Origin: Sulfuricaulis limicola
Lineage (GTDB): Bacteria; Pseudomonadota; Gammaproteobacteria; Acidiferrobacterales; Sulfurifustaceae
Direction of reading: 5' to 3'
NCBI RefSeq assembly: GCF_002355735.1
Contig: NZ_AP014879.1
Location: forward strand, 2,800,673-2,864,672
DNA: 64,000 nucleotides
Notes under the pieces: model-generated
Told to the model about the DNA's origin: nothing
What the model saw: the letters and a program-made list of their open reading frames with translations, nothing else
Databases searched by the model: none
Position numbers and translations under genes: made by a program
Part shown: positions 40,649-53,467 of the stretch, piece by piece
How positions within the stretch are numbered: position 1 is the stretch's first letter
Layout of the letters: the number at the start of each line of letters is the position of its first letter

Positions 40649-41134
40649 TTATTGCAAAGTCGGCAGGTCGCCGGCGGGTCGGCCGTCGCGGATTTCCTCG
40701 GGGGTGGCGTCGCGGATATCCTGCACCGTCACCTCGAAGCTGATGTTCTGGCCGGCCAGCGGGTGGTTGGCGTCGACAGTAATACGGTCGCCCTCGATGC
40801 GGGTCACCGTCAGCATGATGCTCTCGCCCTTGGCGTTCTGCGCCTCGAACTCGGCGCCGACACGGCGCAGCTCGGGCGGCGCGTTTTCGATGTCATCGGT
40901 GAAGGTGAGTTTGGGATCGCGGTCGCCGAAGGCGTCGGCCGGGGTCAGTTGCACCGCCACCCGGTCGCCGACGGCGCGTCCTTCCAGGGCTTGTTCGATC
41001 TTGGGAAACAGGTCGGTGCCGGAGCCGTGCACGTACGACACCGGCAGGTCGCGGTACTCGAAGATTTCCCCCTTCTCGTTACGCACCACGTAAATGAGGG
41101 AAATAACCTTGTTCTTGGCAACGACGGCGGTCAT
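40649..41134 (-). CDS. SlyD-like FKBP-type peptidyl-prolyl isomerase
   Basis: 161 aa. N-terminal part VISLIYVVRNEKGEIFEYRDLPVSYVHGSG, then the inserted-in-flap chaperone domain (about 75-125: ADAFGDRDPKLTFTDDIENA and EAQNAKGESIMLTVTRIEGD) and HPLAGQNISFEVTVQDIRDAT, the FKBP closing strands. This is the SlyD/FkpB layout, a cytoplasmic folding helper. It lacks the His/Cys-rich metal-binding tail of E. coli SlyD, so nickel delivery is unlikely. It follows atpC on the same strand by 39 bases. Confidence 0.9.
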   Translation of the reverse strand: MTAVVAKNKVISLIYVVRNEKGEIFEYRDLPVSYVHGSGTDLFPKIEQALEGRAVGDRVAVQLTPADAFGDRDPKLTFTDDIENAPPELRRVGAEFEAQNAKGESIMLTVTRIEGDRITVDANHPLAGQNISFEVTVQDIRDATPEEIRDGRPAGDLPTLQ

Positions 41135-41173
41135 GGAAACAGGATTCGGTGACAGGAAAGGTGCGGACGGCGC

Positions 41174-41599
41174 TTACTTGTGGGCGCGTTCGCGCAGTTT
41201 CTGGATGGCACGCAACTGCGCGATGGCCTCGGCCAGTTCGGCCTGGGCCTTGGCGTAATCGATGTCGACCTGGCGGTTGCGCAGCGCCTCCTCGGCGCGT
41301 TCCTTGGCCTTGAGCGCGGCGGCCTCGTCGATGTCCCGGGCGCGCAGCGCGGTGTCGGCCAGCACCGTGACCACGTGCGGCTGCACTTCCAGCAGGCCGC
41401 CGGAGACGTAGAACGAGAGCTCCTCGGTCGGCGTCTTCACGCGCACCTCGCCCGGCTTCATGCGCGCCAGCAGCGGCGTGTGGCGCGGCAGGATGCCGAC
41501 CTCGCCGTTCACCAGGGTCGCCACCAGCATCTCCGCCAGGCCGGAGAAAATCTCCTTCTCGGCGGAAACGATGTCGACGTGCATGGTCAGTGCCTTCAT
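41174..41599 (-). CDS. atpC: ATP synthase epsilon subunit
   Basis: 141 aa. [39 protein letters not shown]... shows the N-terminal beta-sandwich; the C-terminal helix pair ([18 protein letters not shown]... to LRERAHK) is the regulatory hairpin that can block rotation. The ATG at 41599 with GGGG upstream is chosen; upstream frame is the atpD tail. Last gene of the operon in order I-B-E-F-H-A-G-D-C. Confidence 0.95.
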   Translation of the reverse strand: MKALTMHVDIVSAEKEIFSGLAEMLVATLVNGEVGILPRHTPLLARMKPGEVRVKTPTEELSFYVSGGLLEVQPHVVTVLADTALRARDIDEAAALKAKERAEEALRNRQVDIDYAKAQAELAEAIAQLRAIQKLRERAHK

Positions 41600-41621
41600 G
41601 GGGTCCCCGTGCGCTGGCACG

Positions 41622-43101
<1,480 letters not shown>

Positions 43102-43105
43102 ATTC

Positions 43106-43978
43106 TTACACCGCCGCGGCGCCGCCGACGATCTCCGAGATCTCCTGCGTGATCGCGGCCTGGCGCGCCTTGTTGTACACCAGCCGCAGATCGTCGATGA
43201 GCGCGCCGGCGTTGTCGCTCGCGGCCTTCATCGCCACCATGCGCGCCGACTGCTCGCACGCGAGGTTCTCGATCACGGCGTGATAGATCTGCGACTCGAT
43301 GTAGCGCGTGATCAGGTCCTGCAGCAACTCGTGCGCGTCCTCGGGTTCGTACAGGTAGTCCCAGTAGTGCTTCAGTTCCTGCGCTTCCTGCTCCGGCACC
43401 GGCGGCAGCGGCAGCAGCTGCTCCAGCAGCGGCTTCTGCGTCATGGTGTTGACGAAGCGGTTGTAGACGATGAACAGCCGGTCCAGCCGGCCTTCACTGT
43501 AGGCATCGAGCATGACCTTGATGGTGCCGATCAGGTCTTCCAGCCGCGGCCGGTCCCCGAGGTGCGACACATGCGAAACCACCGGAAAACCGAAGCGCTT
43601 GCAGAAGGCGAAACCCTTGGAGCCGATGTTGCACACCTCCATCTCGAGACCGCGGTCGCGCCAGCCCTTCATTTCGACCAGCGCGGCGCGCAGCAGATTG
43701 GTGTTGAGGCCGCCGCACAGGCCGCGGTCGGAGGTGACGATAATGAGCCCGACGCGTTTGGCCTCGCGCTCGACCGTAAACGGGTGGCGATACTCCGGGT
43801 GGCCCTCGTGCAAATGCTGGATCACATGACGGATGCGGGTGGCGTACGGGCGCGCGGCCTGCATGCGTTCCTGGGCGCGGCGCATCTTGCTGGCCGCGAC
43901 CATCTCCATCGCACTCGTGATCTTCTGAGTGTTCTGGACCGACTTGATCTTCTTGCGTATCTCTTTGCCGACAGCCAT
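43106..43978 (-). CDS. atpG: ATP synthase gamma subunit
   Basis: 290 aa central stalk. N-terminal [36 protein letters not shown] coiled coil, [15 protein letters not shown] (about 84-98), and the C-terminal helix [20 protein letters not shown]. Slightly longer than E. coli gamma. Starts 4 bases after the atpA stop; the following gene is separated by the palindromic repeat. Confidence 0.97.
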   Translation of the reverse strand: MAVGKEIRKKIKSVQNTQKITSAMEMVAASKMRRAQERMQAARPYATRIRHVIQHLHEGHPEYRHPFTVEREAKRVGLIIVTSDRGLCGGLNTNLLRAALVEMKGWRDRGLEMEVCNIGSKGFAFCKRFGFPVVSHVSHLGDRPRLEDLIGTIKVMLDAYSEGRLDRLFIVYNRFVNTMTQKPLLEQLLPLPPVPEQEAQELKHYWDYLYEPEDAHELLQDLITRYIESQIYHAVIENLACEQSARMVAMKAASDNAGALIDDLRLVYNKARQAAITQEISEIVGGAAAV

Positions 43979-43981
43979 GGC

Positions 43982-45523
<1,542 letters not shown>

Positions 45524-45543
45524 CGTTTGATATCCCGGTAATT

Positions 45544-46080
45544 TCAATAATTCAGATGCGTGGCCAGCGCCGCGATGCGCCCGCGCACGGAACCGTCGAT
45601 CACCAGATCGCCGGCACGGATGACAATCCCGCCCAGCAGCGACGCGTCGACGCGCGTGGTGACGCGCACCTCGCGTCCCATCCGGCGCTTGAGCGCCTCG
45701 CTGATCTTGCGCTGTTCGGCGTCGGTCAGGGCATAGGCCGAGGTCACGTCGGCCTCGACGATGGCCTCGGCTTCGGCCCGGCGCATCTCGTAAAGTTCGA
45801 TGATCTCCGGCAGCAGCGCCAGGCGGCGGTTTTCCGCCAGAATGCGCACAAAATTTTGCGCCTCGGAATCAAGATGCCTGTCGCCGATCTCGATGATGAG
45901 TTCGGCGAGACGCTCGCGCGGCAGGCGCGGGTCGTCGAGCAGGGGCTGCAGGCCGGCATCGCCCACGACCGCGGCCAGCAGGCCGAGCATCTCGGACCAG
46001 GGCTTGAGCCGCCGGGCGTCGCGCGCGAGCGCGAACGCGGCCTCGGCGTAGGGACGTGCTGTGGTGCGGCGTTCGGCCAT
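45544..46080 (-). CDS. atpH: ATP synthase delta subunit
   Basis: 178 aa (E. coli 177). [16 protein letters not shown] at the N-terminus and [27 protein letters not shown] at the C-terminus are the OSCP/delta signatures. It connects the peripheral stalk to F1. The ATG at 46080 is 4 bases after the atpF stop. Confidence 0.96.
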   Translation of the reverse strand: MAERRTTARPYAEAAFALARDARRLKPWSEMLGLLAAVVGDAGLQPLLDDPRLPRERLAELIIEIGDRHLDSEAQNFVRILAENRRLALLPEIIELYEMRRAEAEAIVEADVTSAYALTDAEQRKISEALKRRMGREVRVTTRVDASLLGGIVIRAGDLVIDGSVRGRIAALATHLNY

Positions 46081-46084
46081 CGCG

Positions 46085-46555
46085 CTAGAGTTTCGCCACC
46101 ACGGAGTCGAGCAGCTTCGCGTGCGCGTCGCGGTCGATCTCCTTTTCCAGGATGCGCGTGGCCCCGGCCACGGCCAGCTCGGCCACGGCCGCGCGCAGCT
46201 GCTCGCGCGCGCGGTTGGCCTCGAGCTCGATCTCGGAACGGGCGGCCAGCAGCAGGCGCTCGCCTTCGGCGCGCGCATTCGATTTGGATTCGTCGATGAT
46301 CCCGCCGGCGCGTTTGCCGGCCTCGACGATGACGTCGGCGGCCTGCTCGCGCGCCTCGCGCATCAGCTCGCCGGCCTTTTTCTGTGCCAGCTCGAGGTCG
46401 TGCTTGCTGCGTTCGGCGGCCGCCAGGCCGTCAGCGATGGTCTGCTGACGCCGCTCCATCGCCCGCATCAGCGGCGGCCACACGAATTTCATCGTGAACC
46501 AGACGAACAGCGCGAAGCTGATCATCTGGCCGATTAATGTGATGCCTATGTTCAT
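46085..46555 (-). CDS. atpF: ATP synthase b subunit
   Basis: 156 aa, same as E. coli. One membrane helix (about 5-25, [20 protein letters not shown]) followed by a long charged heptad-repeat helix ([20 protein letters not shown] to LDSVVAKL), the peripheral stalk. Single b gene, so a homodimer is expected. Confidence 0.96.
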   Translation of the reverse strand: MNIGITLIGQMISFALFVWFTMKFVWPPLMRAMERRQQTIADGLAAAERSKHDLELAQKKAGELMREAREQAADVIVEAGKRAGGIIDESKSNARAEGERLLLAARSEIELEANRAREQLRAAVAELAVAGATRILEKEIDRDAHAKLLDSVVAKL

Positions 46556-46584
46556 GGCTCAGGCTCCTGGCCGAAACCCAATCG

Positions 46585-48071
<1,487 letters not shown>

Positions 48072-48124
48072 CGTCAGTGCAAGAGAGAGGTACGGAACTC
48101 CAAAGGGACCCGCACAAGCTGGGT

Positions 48125-48154
48125 ATATTAGCTTTAACTAAAATACAGCGTAAA
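48125..48154 (-). promoter_or_regulatory. Probable sigma-70 promoter of the atp operon
   Basis: On the minus strand TTTACG (48149-48154), 18 bases, TAATAT (48125-48130), in an AT-rich stretch (about 48120-48175) within otherwise GC-rich DNA, 54 bases before the atpI start. The -10 is near consensus; the -35 is weak. Nothing else of note was seen in the 246-base gap 48072-48317. Confidence 0.6.
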
Positions 48155-48317
48155 GAATAAACTATTGGGTTTCCGGCTGAATTGAGCGCGATCAACCGCG
48201 ATTACCCGCCTGTTGCGCTCAGGTAAAACCGTTTTCGCGCCGGCGCGCAATATAAAGACGCCGCCTTCCGGATTCAACAATTAAGTGATATCCCGATAGA
48301 ACCGGATTATCCCCGGC

Positions 48318-48770
48318 TCAGGCGATCTTCGTCAGGTTCTGCTTGAAGATGGCCTTGTGCACGTCGCCGATGCTGATGATGCCGACCAGCTTGCCGTCCT
48401 GCTGCACCGGGATGCGACGGATGCGGTTGCGAAACATGATGGAGGCGGCCTTCAGCACCGGCATTTCCGGTCCGACGGTAATGATCTTCTGGCTCATGAG
48501 ATCGCCGACCTTGAGGCTCACCATGTTCTGATATTCGTGCTCGAGCGCCTCGAAATCCACCAGGCCCGAACTTGCCACCAGGTCTTCGAACTTGGGAAAC
48601 ATCCCGTGCAGGATGTCCTTTTCCGAAATCACCCCCACGATCTTGCCGGCGGCATCCACCACCGGAAGGCCGGAGAATTTGTGAAAGCACATGGTCGCGG
48701 CCACTTCCCGGACCGGGTCTTCCGGCCCTGCGGCACGAACGGAGGTGGTCATAATCTCTTTGACGAGCAT
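48318..48770 (-). CDS. CBS-domain-pair protein
   Basis: 150 aa, two CBS domains (about 5-60 and 92-148): MLVKEIMTTSVRAAGPED..., FHKFSGLPVVDAAGKIVGVI SEKDILHGM, then KVGDLMSQKIITVGPEMPVL and NRIRRIPVQQDGKLVGIISI GDVHKAI. No catalytic domain. Such stand-alone pairs bind adenine nucleotides and sense energy state. The start at 48770 has GGAGATATCCG upstream. It lies just downstream (in space) of the atp promoter region, on the same strand. Confidence 0.93.
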   Translation of the reverse strand: MLVKEIMTTSVRAAGPEDPVREVAATMCFHKFSGLPVVDAAGKIVGVISEKDILHGMFPKFEDLVASSGLVDFEALEHEYQNMVSLKVGDLMSQKIITVGPEMPVLKAASIMFRNRIRRIPVQQDGKLVGIISIGDVHKAIFKQNLTKIA

Positions 48771-48916
48771 CGGATATCTCCACGGTCGACGCTGCCCCAT
48801 GCCAACCGACCCGGTTCAGCATGGGCATGTCTGCGTGGCGGGCAGCGGGCGCGTATGTTACCCGCTGGCACTGGTCCCTGACCAGAGCGGGGACAGGGTG
48901 GTCCGGAGACGGCGAG

Positions 48917-49363
48917 TCAGGGAGTGGAGGGAGGCGGTGTGTCCAGGTTCGGGGGACCGGCCAGCGGGGCTTCCGGTGCGGGTGCCGGTTCGGCCGGCAC
49001 GGGCGCCGGCTCAGCCGCTGGAGGCGGGGTCGTGGCCGGCGGTGCTTGCGCGGCCAGTTCCAGCGAAATTTTCTGTGCCGCCTCGATCTCTTCCGGTTTC
49101 ATGCCGGCCATGATCTGGTCGCGGCGCCTGGCGGCGAGCGCGCTACCCTGTTCCACGGCCCGCAGATACCAGGCCAGCGCGGTGACGTTGTTCTTCGGCA
49201 TGTTGTAGCCGAACTCGTAGAGGATGCCCATCTCGAGCTGGGCGTCGGCATTACCTTGCGCCGCCGTCTGGCGCATTTTCTCAAGCGATGTCAGGTCCTG
49301 CGCCCCCGCAAGGAGCGGTGTGGCGGTCAAGCCGAGGATCAAAAAAACGGTTGCCGGTTTCAT
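48917..49363 (-). CDS. Secreted Sel1-repeat protein with Pro/Ala-rich tail
   Basis: 148 aa: signal peptide (MKPATVFLILGLTATPLLA-GAQ), two Sel1-like repeats (about 29-78: AAQGNADAQLEMGILYEFGY, then ALAWYLRAVEQGSALAARRR), a short helix EEIEAAQKISLELAAQ and a 40-residue low-complexity tail of Pro, Ala and Glu. Sel1 proteins mediate protein-protein contact; no partner is evident. Ends right after a cell-wall-spanning type linker, so periplasmic. Confidence 0.82.
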   Translation of the reverse strand: MKPATVFLILGLTATPLLAGAQDLTSLEKMRQTAAQGNADAQLEMGILYEFGYNMPKNNVTALAWYLRAVEQGSALAARRRDQIMAGMKPEEIEAAQKISLELAAQAPPATTPPPAAEPAPVPAEPAPAPEAPLAGPPNLDTPPPSTP

Positions 49364-49459
49364 CAGCCTTCCCTTGCCTGTTCCGAAAATGTCTCTTTCT
49401 AGTTATAGACGCCGTTTCAAGGGGATAGCAAGTGGCGCTGGCCGGGGTTCCGACGACCA

Positions 49460-49582
49460 GAAGCCGTCTCAAAACCGTCGCGAGCGGCCGTCAGCCGGGC
49501 GAGGGTGAGGCGGAGCTTTCCCGCGGAGCCGGATGGCGCAGCGGGAAAGGAGCGTGTGCGCAGCAGGTTTTGAGACGGCTTC
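49460..49582. repeat. MITE-like inverted-repeat element next to parB
   Basis: Perfect 17-bp terminal inverted repeats GAAGCCGTCTCAAAACC (49460-49476) and GGTTTTGAGACGGCTTC (49566-49582) bound a 123-bp element without a gene. Inside is an imperfect palindrome CTTTCCCGC ... GCGGGAAAG (about 49517-49551). The right end overlaps two of three bases of the parB stop codon (49581-49583). The size and termini resemble a miniature inverted-repeat element, though no flanking target duplication was found. Confidence 0.75.
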
Positions 49583-50447
49583 AGCGGATATGGGCCAGAA
49601 TGCCGTCCAGCTCTTCCAGGGTGTTGTATTCGATCAGCACCCGGCCCTTGCCCTTGGCGCTGTGCTGGAAACGCACCTTGGCACCCAGCTTTTCCGACAG
49701 CCGCTGCGCCAGCGCGCGGGTATCGGGGTCCATGCGGCTTCCGGAGGGTTTGTGGCCGGCGGCGGGGCCCGCCAGCAGGCGCCGCACGAGATTCTCGGTC
49801 TCACGTACCGACAGGCCCTTGTCCACTACCTGGTGTGCCGCCTGGCTCTGGTGCTTGCCCTCGAGCGCGAGCAGAGCGCGCGCATGGCCCATGTCCATCT
49901 TGCCGGTCTCGAGCAGTTCACGCACGTCGGTATTGAGCGTCAGCAGGCGCAGCATATTGGTCACGGCCGCGCGCGAACGGCCCACGGCCTCGGCCACCTG
50001 CTGGTGCGTCATGTGGAATTCGTCGATCAGGCGCGTGAAGGCATTGGCCTCTTCGACCGGGTTCAGGTTCTCGCGCTGGATGTTCTCGATCAGCGCGATG
50101 GCGATGGCGGCCTCGTCCGGGATATTGCGCACCACCGCCGGTATGGATTCCAGCCCGGCCAGCTGCGCCGCGCGCCAGCGGCGTTCGCCGGCGATGATCT
50201 CGTAGTTGCCGGCGGCCAGCGGACGCGCCACGATCGGCTGCACCACGCCCTGGGCCTTGATCGAATCGGCCAGTTCCTGCAACGCCTCGGGATTCATGTG
50301 CGTGCGCGGCTGGTACTTGCCGCGCTGCAACTGGTCGATCGGGATCTGGCGCAGCTCGTCCTTTTCGACCGGCGCCTCGTAGGCGCTCAGCAGGGCATCG
50401 AGTCCACGTCCGAGACGCTGGGGTTTCTTGGTAGTCATCACGCTCAT
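49581..50447 (-). CDS. parB: Chromosome-partitioning protein ParB
   Basis: 288 aa. ParB/Srx CTPase N-domain with DELRQIPIDQLQRGKYQPRTH (about 33-50) and the GERRWRAAQLAG box II (CTP-binding), then the helix-turn-helix MTHQQVAEAVGRSRAAVTNMLRL (about 145-167), and a C-terminal dimer domain ending LDGILAHIR. Binds parS near oriC and spreads. The ATG at 50447 is 4 bases after the parA stop. No parS palindrome (TGTTTCACGTGAAACA) was found by eye in the window. Confidence 0.96.
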   Translation of the reverse strand: MSVMTTKKPQRLGRGLDALLSAYEAPVEKDELRQIPIDQLQRGKYQPRTHMNPEALQELADSIKAQGVVQPIVARPLAAGNYEIIAGERRWRAAQLAGLESIPAVVRNIPDEAAIAIALIENIQRENLNPVEEANAFTRLIDEFHMTHQQVAEAVGRSRAAVTNMLRLLTLNTDVRELLETGKMDMGHARALLALEGKHQSQAAHQVVDKGLSVRETENLVRRLLAGPAAGHKPSGSRMDPDTRALAQRLSEKLGAKVRFQHSAKGKGRVLIEYNTLEELDGILAHIR

Positions 50448-50451
50448 TGCC

Positions 50452-51228
50452 TCATGCGGCCACGACTTCTTCGCCGCGGCGCAGCATCTCGCCCGCCAGC
50501 GCCAGATAGGCCTGTGCACCCTTGGACTGCATGTCGTAGGCGATCACCGGCTTGCCGTGCGACGGCGCCTCCGCCAGGCGGATGTTGCGCGGGATGACGG
50601 TGCGGTAGAGCTTGTCGCCGAAGTGCTGTTTCAATTGCGCCGAGACCTCGTTGTCGAGATTGTTACGCGGATCGTACATGGTGCGCAGCAGGCCTTCGAT
50701 CTCCAGTTGCGGGTTCAGCGTGTCGCGTATCTTGCGGATGGTGTTGAGCAGCGCGGTCAGCCCTTCGAGCGCATAATACTCGCACTGCATCGGAATGATC
50801 ACCGACTGCGCCGCCACCAGCGCATTGACCGTCAGCAGGTTCAGCGCCGGCGGACAATCAATCAGGATGTAATCGTATTGCGCGCGCACGTTCTCGAGCG
50901 CGTCGCGCAGGCGCCGCTCGCGCCGCTCGATCTCGATCAATTCGACCTCCGCGCCGGACAGCTGGCTGTTGGCCGGCACCAGATCGTAACCGCCTTCGAC
51001 CGGCACGCGCGCCGCCTCGATCGGCTCGAGGCCGATCAGGACTTCATACGTCGTGACGCGATTGGCCTGCTTGTTGACGCCGCTGCCCATGGTGGCGTTG
51101 CCCTGCGGATCGTTGTCGATCAGCATCACGCGCCGGCGCGTCTTGGCCAGCGAGGCGGCCAGGTTGATGCTGGTCGTGGTCTTGCCGACCCCGCCTTTCT
51201 GATTGGTGATGGCTATGACCTTGCCCAT
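50452..51228 (-). CDS. parA: Chromosome-partitioning ATPase ParA (Soj)
   Basis: 258 aa deviant Walker ATPase: KGGVGKTT (11-18), DNDPQGNAT (about 40-48), CPPALNLLTVNAL and MQCEYYALEGL. It lacks the long N-terminal HTH of plasmid ParA, the chromosomal short form. Together with ParB it segregates the origin region. The AGGAG site lies 10 bases before the ATG. Confidence 0.96.
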   Translation of the reverse strand: MGKVIAITNQKGGVGKTTTSINLAASLAKTRRRVMLIDNDPQGNATMGSGVNKQANRVTTYEVLIGLEPIEAARVPVEGGYDLVPANSQLSGAEVELIEIERRERRLRDALENVRAQYDYILIDCPPALNLLTVNALVAAQSVIIPMQCEYYALEGLTALLNTIRKIRDTLNPQLEIEGLLRTMYDPRNNLDNEVSAQLKQHFGDKLYRTVIPRNIRLAEAPSHGKPVIAYDMQSKGAQAYLALAGEMLRRGEEVVAA

Positions 51229-51249
51229 CGGACAGCTGCTCCTTCCGCG

Positions 51250-51873
51250 TCAATTCACCGGCGCCAGGATGACCATGTGCCGCGCGGCGTCCAGGCCCGG
51301 GATCGTCAGCGCCTTCACTTCGGCGCGGTATCCGTCCGTGACCGCCGCCAGCTCTTCCTGGGGAAACACACCCTTCATGACGAGGAAGCGGCCGCCCGGC
51401 GCGCACAGGTGGCGACTCGCGGCCAGCATATCAGGAATGGACGCGAACGCGCGAGCAATCAGCGTATCGAATTTTTCCGCCGGATGGAATTTCTCGACGC
51501 GCTCCTGCACGACCGCTGCATTTTTCAGGCCCAGTTCGTGCAGCGCCTGGGTGGCGAAACGGGTTTTCTTGGCGTTGCTGTCGAGCAGGGTGAACTGGAG
51601 ATCGGGACGCGCCAGCGCCAGCGGAATGCCGGGCAGCCCGGCGCCGGTGCCGATGTCGAGCACGCGCGGCCCGTGCAGATACGGCAACACCGACAGGCTG
51701 TCGAGCAGGTGCCGCGGCACCATCTGTTCGGGGTCGCGCACGGCGGTGAGGTTGTAGGTCTGGTTCCACTTTTCGAGGAGTTGCAGGAAATTCAGCAGCT
51801 TTTCCACCGCCGGCGGCGGTAGCGCTACACCCATTTCGTGCAGGCCCTGTTGCAGGCGTTTTTCGAGCTTCAT
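51250..51873 (-). CDS. rsmG: 16S rRNA (guanine527-N7)-methyltransferase
   Basis: 207 aa. KWNQTYNLTAVRDPEQMVPRH at the N-terminus, SAM motif LDIGTGAGLPGIPLA (about 73-87), LLDSNAKKTRF and IARAFA. Modifies G527 of 16S rRNA; loss gives low-level streptomycin resistance. Good GGGAGGACC site. It follows mnmG in the origin block (mnmG-rsmG-parA-parB), here with two inserted genes in between. Confidence 0.95.
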   Translation of the reverse strand: MKLEKRLQQGLHEMGVALPPPAVEKLLNFLQLLEKWNQTYNLTAVRDPEQMVPRHLLDSLSVLPYLHGPRVLDIGTGAGLPGIPLALARPDLQFTLLDSNAKKTRFATQALHELGLKNAAVVQERVEKFHPAEKFDTLIARAFASIPDMLAASRHLCAPGGRFLVMKGVFPQEELAAVTDGYRAEVKALTIPGLDAARHMVILAPVN

Positions 51874-52010
51874 GGTCCTCCCATTTCGCCGCGGATTATT
51901 TTGGCGCGCATCCTGTCCTGCAATTTAAGCCCTTCGTCCCTTTTGCGCTATCCGCCCGCCGGACCCTGTCCTAAGCTTTTATTTAAACCGGCTTCAAACG
52001 GATTCTGGAT

Positions 52011-52487
52011 ATGAAGGCATTTTTTCTGATTTTCGCCACCGGCCTGCTCGGCCTGTCCCTGCCGGCACGGGCCGCCGACGAAGCGGAACCATCCGAGGCA
52101 TCGGCCAAAGCGGCGGTGTTGATTCCCGGCGTTGTCACGCGCTCGCAGTTTACCCGCGACATCAAGTCCCTCGAACCGGTCGATGCCATATCGGCGCTCA
52201 CGAACGATCTGACCCGCATTGTTTACTTCACGGAAATTCACGACATGGCCGGGCAGACGGTCATGCACCGGTGGGAATACAACGGCAAGATCATCCTGGA
52301 AGTACCGATCAAGGTGGGAACGTCGCGCTGGCGCGCCTACTCGACAAAAACCCTGGATCCGGCCTGGACCGGCGAATGGAAGGTCTCGGTGGTGGATGCC
52401 GCCGGCGGCACGCTGAGCGTCAACACCTTCAGCTACCTGAAACAACCCGAAACACCCACCTCCGTGGCGACCAACCCGTTGCCTTGA
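52011..52487 (+). CDS. DUF2914 periplasmic protein
   Basis: 158 aa, signal peptide (MKAFFLIFATGLLGLSLPARA-ADE), then about 90 residues of the DUF2914 domain: TEIHDMAGQTVMHRWEYNGK IILEVPIKVGTSRWRAYSTK TLDPAWTGEWKVSVVDAAGG TLSVNTFSY. This small beta-sandwich is found in many gammaproteobacteria without a known role. It lies on the plus strand, converging with the following minus-strand membrane gene, and breaks the mnmG-rsmG adjacency. Confidence 0.85.
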   Translation: MKAFFLIFATGLLGLSLPARAADEAEPSEASAKAAVLIPGVVTRSQFTRDIKSLEPVDAISALTNDLTRIVYFTEIHDMAGQTVMHRWEYNGKIILEVPIKVGTSRWRAYSTKTLDPAWTGEWKVSVVDAAGGTLSVNTFSYLKQPETPTSVATNPLP

Positions 52488-52515
52488 TCGGGGCGTATCG
52501 GCGCAGCGGGTCAGC

Positions 52516-53151
52516 TCAAACGCCGAGCACGAACCACCACAGCACCACGGCGGAAAACAGTGCCACCACGGTAATCACGCCGCCCCACAGGCGCGGCCGG
52601 GCCAGCACCAGTTTATCCAGCTGATAATGCGGGGTATCGAGCGGCTTGGTCAGCTTGCGCGTGGATACCCAGCGATTGCTGGACTTGCCCCAGTGCTTGA
52701 GCTGGCCGGGCCTGATCAACGACGTCAGCCCCACCACGACCGCCGTCAGCGCCCCCAGCAGGATGAAGGCGACCAGGCTGATCCACAGGATGTCCCACAG
52801 ACCGCCTGAATTATCCGTGGCGCCATAGAGTCGCGCCAGCAGGCCGCCGCCCTCGGCGACGCTCATGCCGGTGGCGATGATCGTGCCCTTGATCAGGATC
52901 AGTGTCGCGCTGGCCAGCAGGATCGCGCCCAGCACGCGCGGATAGCGCAGCAAGACGCGCTCGGTCGGACGCGGTTTTTCCAGCGGCTTGGTCAGCTTGC
53001 GCGTGGAAATCCAGCGATTGGAAAATTTGAAAACAGCACCCAGTTGCTGCGGCGCCGCCAGCATCAGCACACCGATACCAAACGCGAAGACATTGCCGAT
53101 GATCAGCAGCACAACCAGGTAATACCACATACTGTCCGGGGTGATCTGCAT
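52516..53151 (-). CDS. Inner-membrane protein with internal duplication
   Basis: 211 aa. Four to five membrane helices. The loop motif SNRWISTRKLTKPLEKPR (about 44-61) recurs as SNRWVSTRKLTKPLDTPH (about 158-175), each followed by an aromatic/hydrophobic helix, so the protein arose by tandem duplication. The start at 53151 has GGAGGCGAGACG. The upstream frame to 53367 is repeat-derived and has no site. Function unknown; similar duplicated proteins occur in other sulfur bacteria (from memory, not checked). Confidence 0.82.
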   Translation of the reverse strand: MQITPDSMWYYLVVLLIIGNVFAFGIGVLMLAAPQQLGAVFKFSNRWISTRKLTKPLEKPRPTERVLLRYPRVLGAILLASATLILIKGTIIATGMSVAEGGGLLARLYGATDNSGGLWDILWISLVAFILLGALTAVVVGLTSLIRPGQLKHWGKSSNRWVSTRKLTKPLDTPHYQLDKLVLARPRLWGGVITVVALFSAVVLWWFVLGV

Positions 53152-53467
53152 CGTCTCGCCTCCAGTGCGCGTGGTTCCCTTGGGATCAACGTCCCCATTG
53201 TAGACGCTGTAATCGAGGGCGCCGCGGCGCCCAGTGCCGAAGGCGAATACTCGTTCAGCAACGGCCGCCGGGGCTTCGACTTGCATTATTCCTTGGGCGC
53301 ACCTGCCGCCGTCTCCGAAGGGGCTGCCACCGCCCGAGGCGAACGCTCTTTCGGCGGTGGCAGCCACTGCGCCTCAAAGAACATTGTCTCATGTGGCAGC
53401 CCGGCGTCCTCCTTTCGAAAAAGCTTCGCCTCGGAAAGGAGGCGCCCTGCGCCTCGGGATCCGGCGG
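53152..53467. other. Hairpin-rich spacer between mnmG and the duplicated membrane gene
   Basis: 316 bases without a convincing gene. It holds a perfect 16-bp palindrome GGGCGCCGCGGCGCCC (53217-53232), a 13-bp inverted repeat GGCTGCCACCGCC/GGCGGTGGCAGCC (53322-53334 with 53353-53365), and CCTCCTTTC/GAAAGGAGG (53408-53416 with 53434-53442). Two imperfect direct repeats about 96 bases apart (near 53239 and 53335, AGGCGAAnnCTCnTTC core) suggest an eroded tandem element. None has a T-run. Confidence 0.7.

Noticed and set aside
40600..40660. Rho-independent terminator after the SlyD-like gene
   Set aside because: A T-run is present on the minus strand but the stem is only 4 bp (CGCC/GGCG), too weak to call.
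49460..51300. parS site near parAB
   Set aside because: No match to TGTTTCACGTGAAACA or close variants could be found by eye in the window; other CACGTG cores seen (for example 57045, 14166) lack symmetric flanks.
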